Shown: positions 12,436 to 12,516 of the stretch, one piece after another
Layout of the letters: each line of letters begins with the position of its first letter
Position numbering within the stretch: position 1 is the first letter of the stretch
NCBI GenBank assembly: GCA_964632945.1
Contig: CAZWCX010000173.1
Span: 1-12,516 of the forward strand
DNA: 12,516 nucleotides
Origin: CAZWCX01 sp964632945
GTDB taxonomy: Bacteria > Planctomycetota > MHYJ01 > WSZJ01 > CAZWCX01
Direction of reading: 5' to 3'
Program-made: the position numbers and the translations under genes
Notes under the pieces: model-generated
What the model was told of the DNA's origin: nothing
Seen by the model: the letters and a program-made list of their open reading frames with translations, nothing else
Databases searched by the model: none

Positions 12436-12516
12436 TTTTCGCGCCCGGCGAGGCGCGCGGAGGAGGCGATGCCCCGGTGCATCGCCGACGACGAGCAACG
12501 AAGCCCGGCGCGAAAA
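12436..12516. repeat. Nested inverted repeats at the right window edge
   Basis: An outer 10-bp pair, TTTTCGCGCC (12436-12445) and GGCGCGAAAA (12507-12516), encloses an inner perfect 8-bp stem, GGCGATGC (12465-12472) and GCATCGCC (12479-12486), with a six-base loop. The element may continue past the edge. It lies upstream of the 12345 gene on the minus strand. Its nature is unknown. Confidence 0.5.

Overview
The window is bacterial DNA, mostly GC-rich, and very likely a metagenomic or draft scaffold, because it contains a 10-base N gap (5818-5827) flanked by implausible C/G homopolymer blocks. Secreted and periplasmic-type proteins (DUF1579 paralogs, a protein with an LTxxQ domain, a TPR-HExxH protein) suggest a Gram-negative-type organism. 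No rRNA, tRNA or phylogenetic marker is present, so I name no taxon. The DNA on the two sides of the gap differs in character: mobile elements and one lower-GC gene on the left, ordinary high-GC genes on the right. The two sides should not be assumed contiguous. Left part (1-3400) is a nest of mobile elements. Three consecutive, overlapping tyrosine recombinase genes (1-2300; the first enters from the left edge) form a recombinase-in-trio (RIT) element. Behind the third gene lies a terminal array of one inverted and two direct repeat units (2299-2393). Exactly where that array stops, the minus strand resumes as the first 21 codons of an IS66-type tnpB, followed by an intact tnpA and a candidate IS66 end at 2885-2894. 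The RIT element therefore appears to have inserted into tnpB of an IS66-family element. Just beyond is a decayed IS5-family transposase (2983-3400, minus) with a frameshift, an in-frame stop and a lost catalytic Glu. Middle (3555-5195, minus) is one 546-residue membrane protein: signal peptide, beta-rich extracytoplasmic domain, two membrane helices around a short basic loop, an acidic Ser-rich linker and a C-terminal CpxP/Spy-like LTxxQ domain. It is followed by about 600 bp without recognisable genes, then the gap. Right part (5941-12516) holds ordinary cellular genes. On the minus strand a probable operon runs from a C45-family (penicillin acyltransferase-like) Ntn hydrolase into two tandem secreted DUF1579 paralogs with His-rich hexad repeats. 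Divergent from it, behind a good sigma70-like promoter, lies a Bax-inhibitor-1 family membrane protein gene followed after 4 bp by a gene for an exported TPR protein with a gluzincin HExxH motif. Convergent to that pair are a small one-helix membrane protein gene and, further upstream on the minus strand, an AttH/CrtC-like (tocopherol cyclase-type) protein gene. The right edge carries a nested palindromic structure. I see no defence system, CRISPR array or RNA gene. The most notable features are the RIT-in-IS66 nesting with its end structure and the membrane-anchored LTxxQ fusion.
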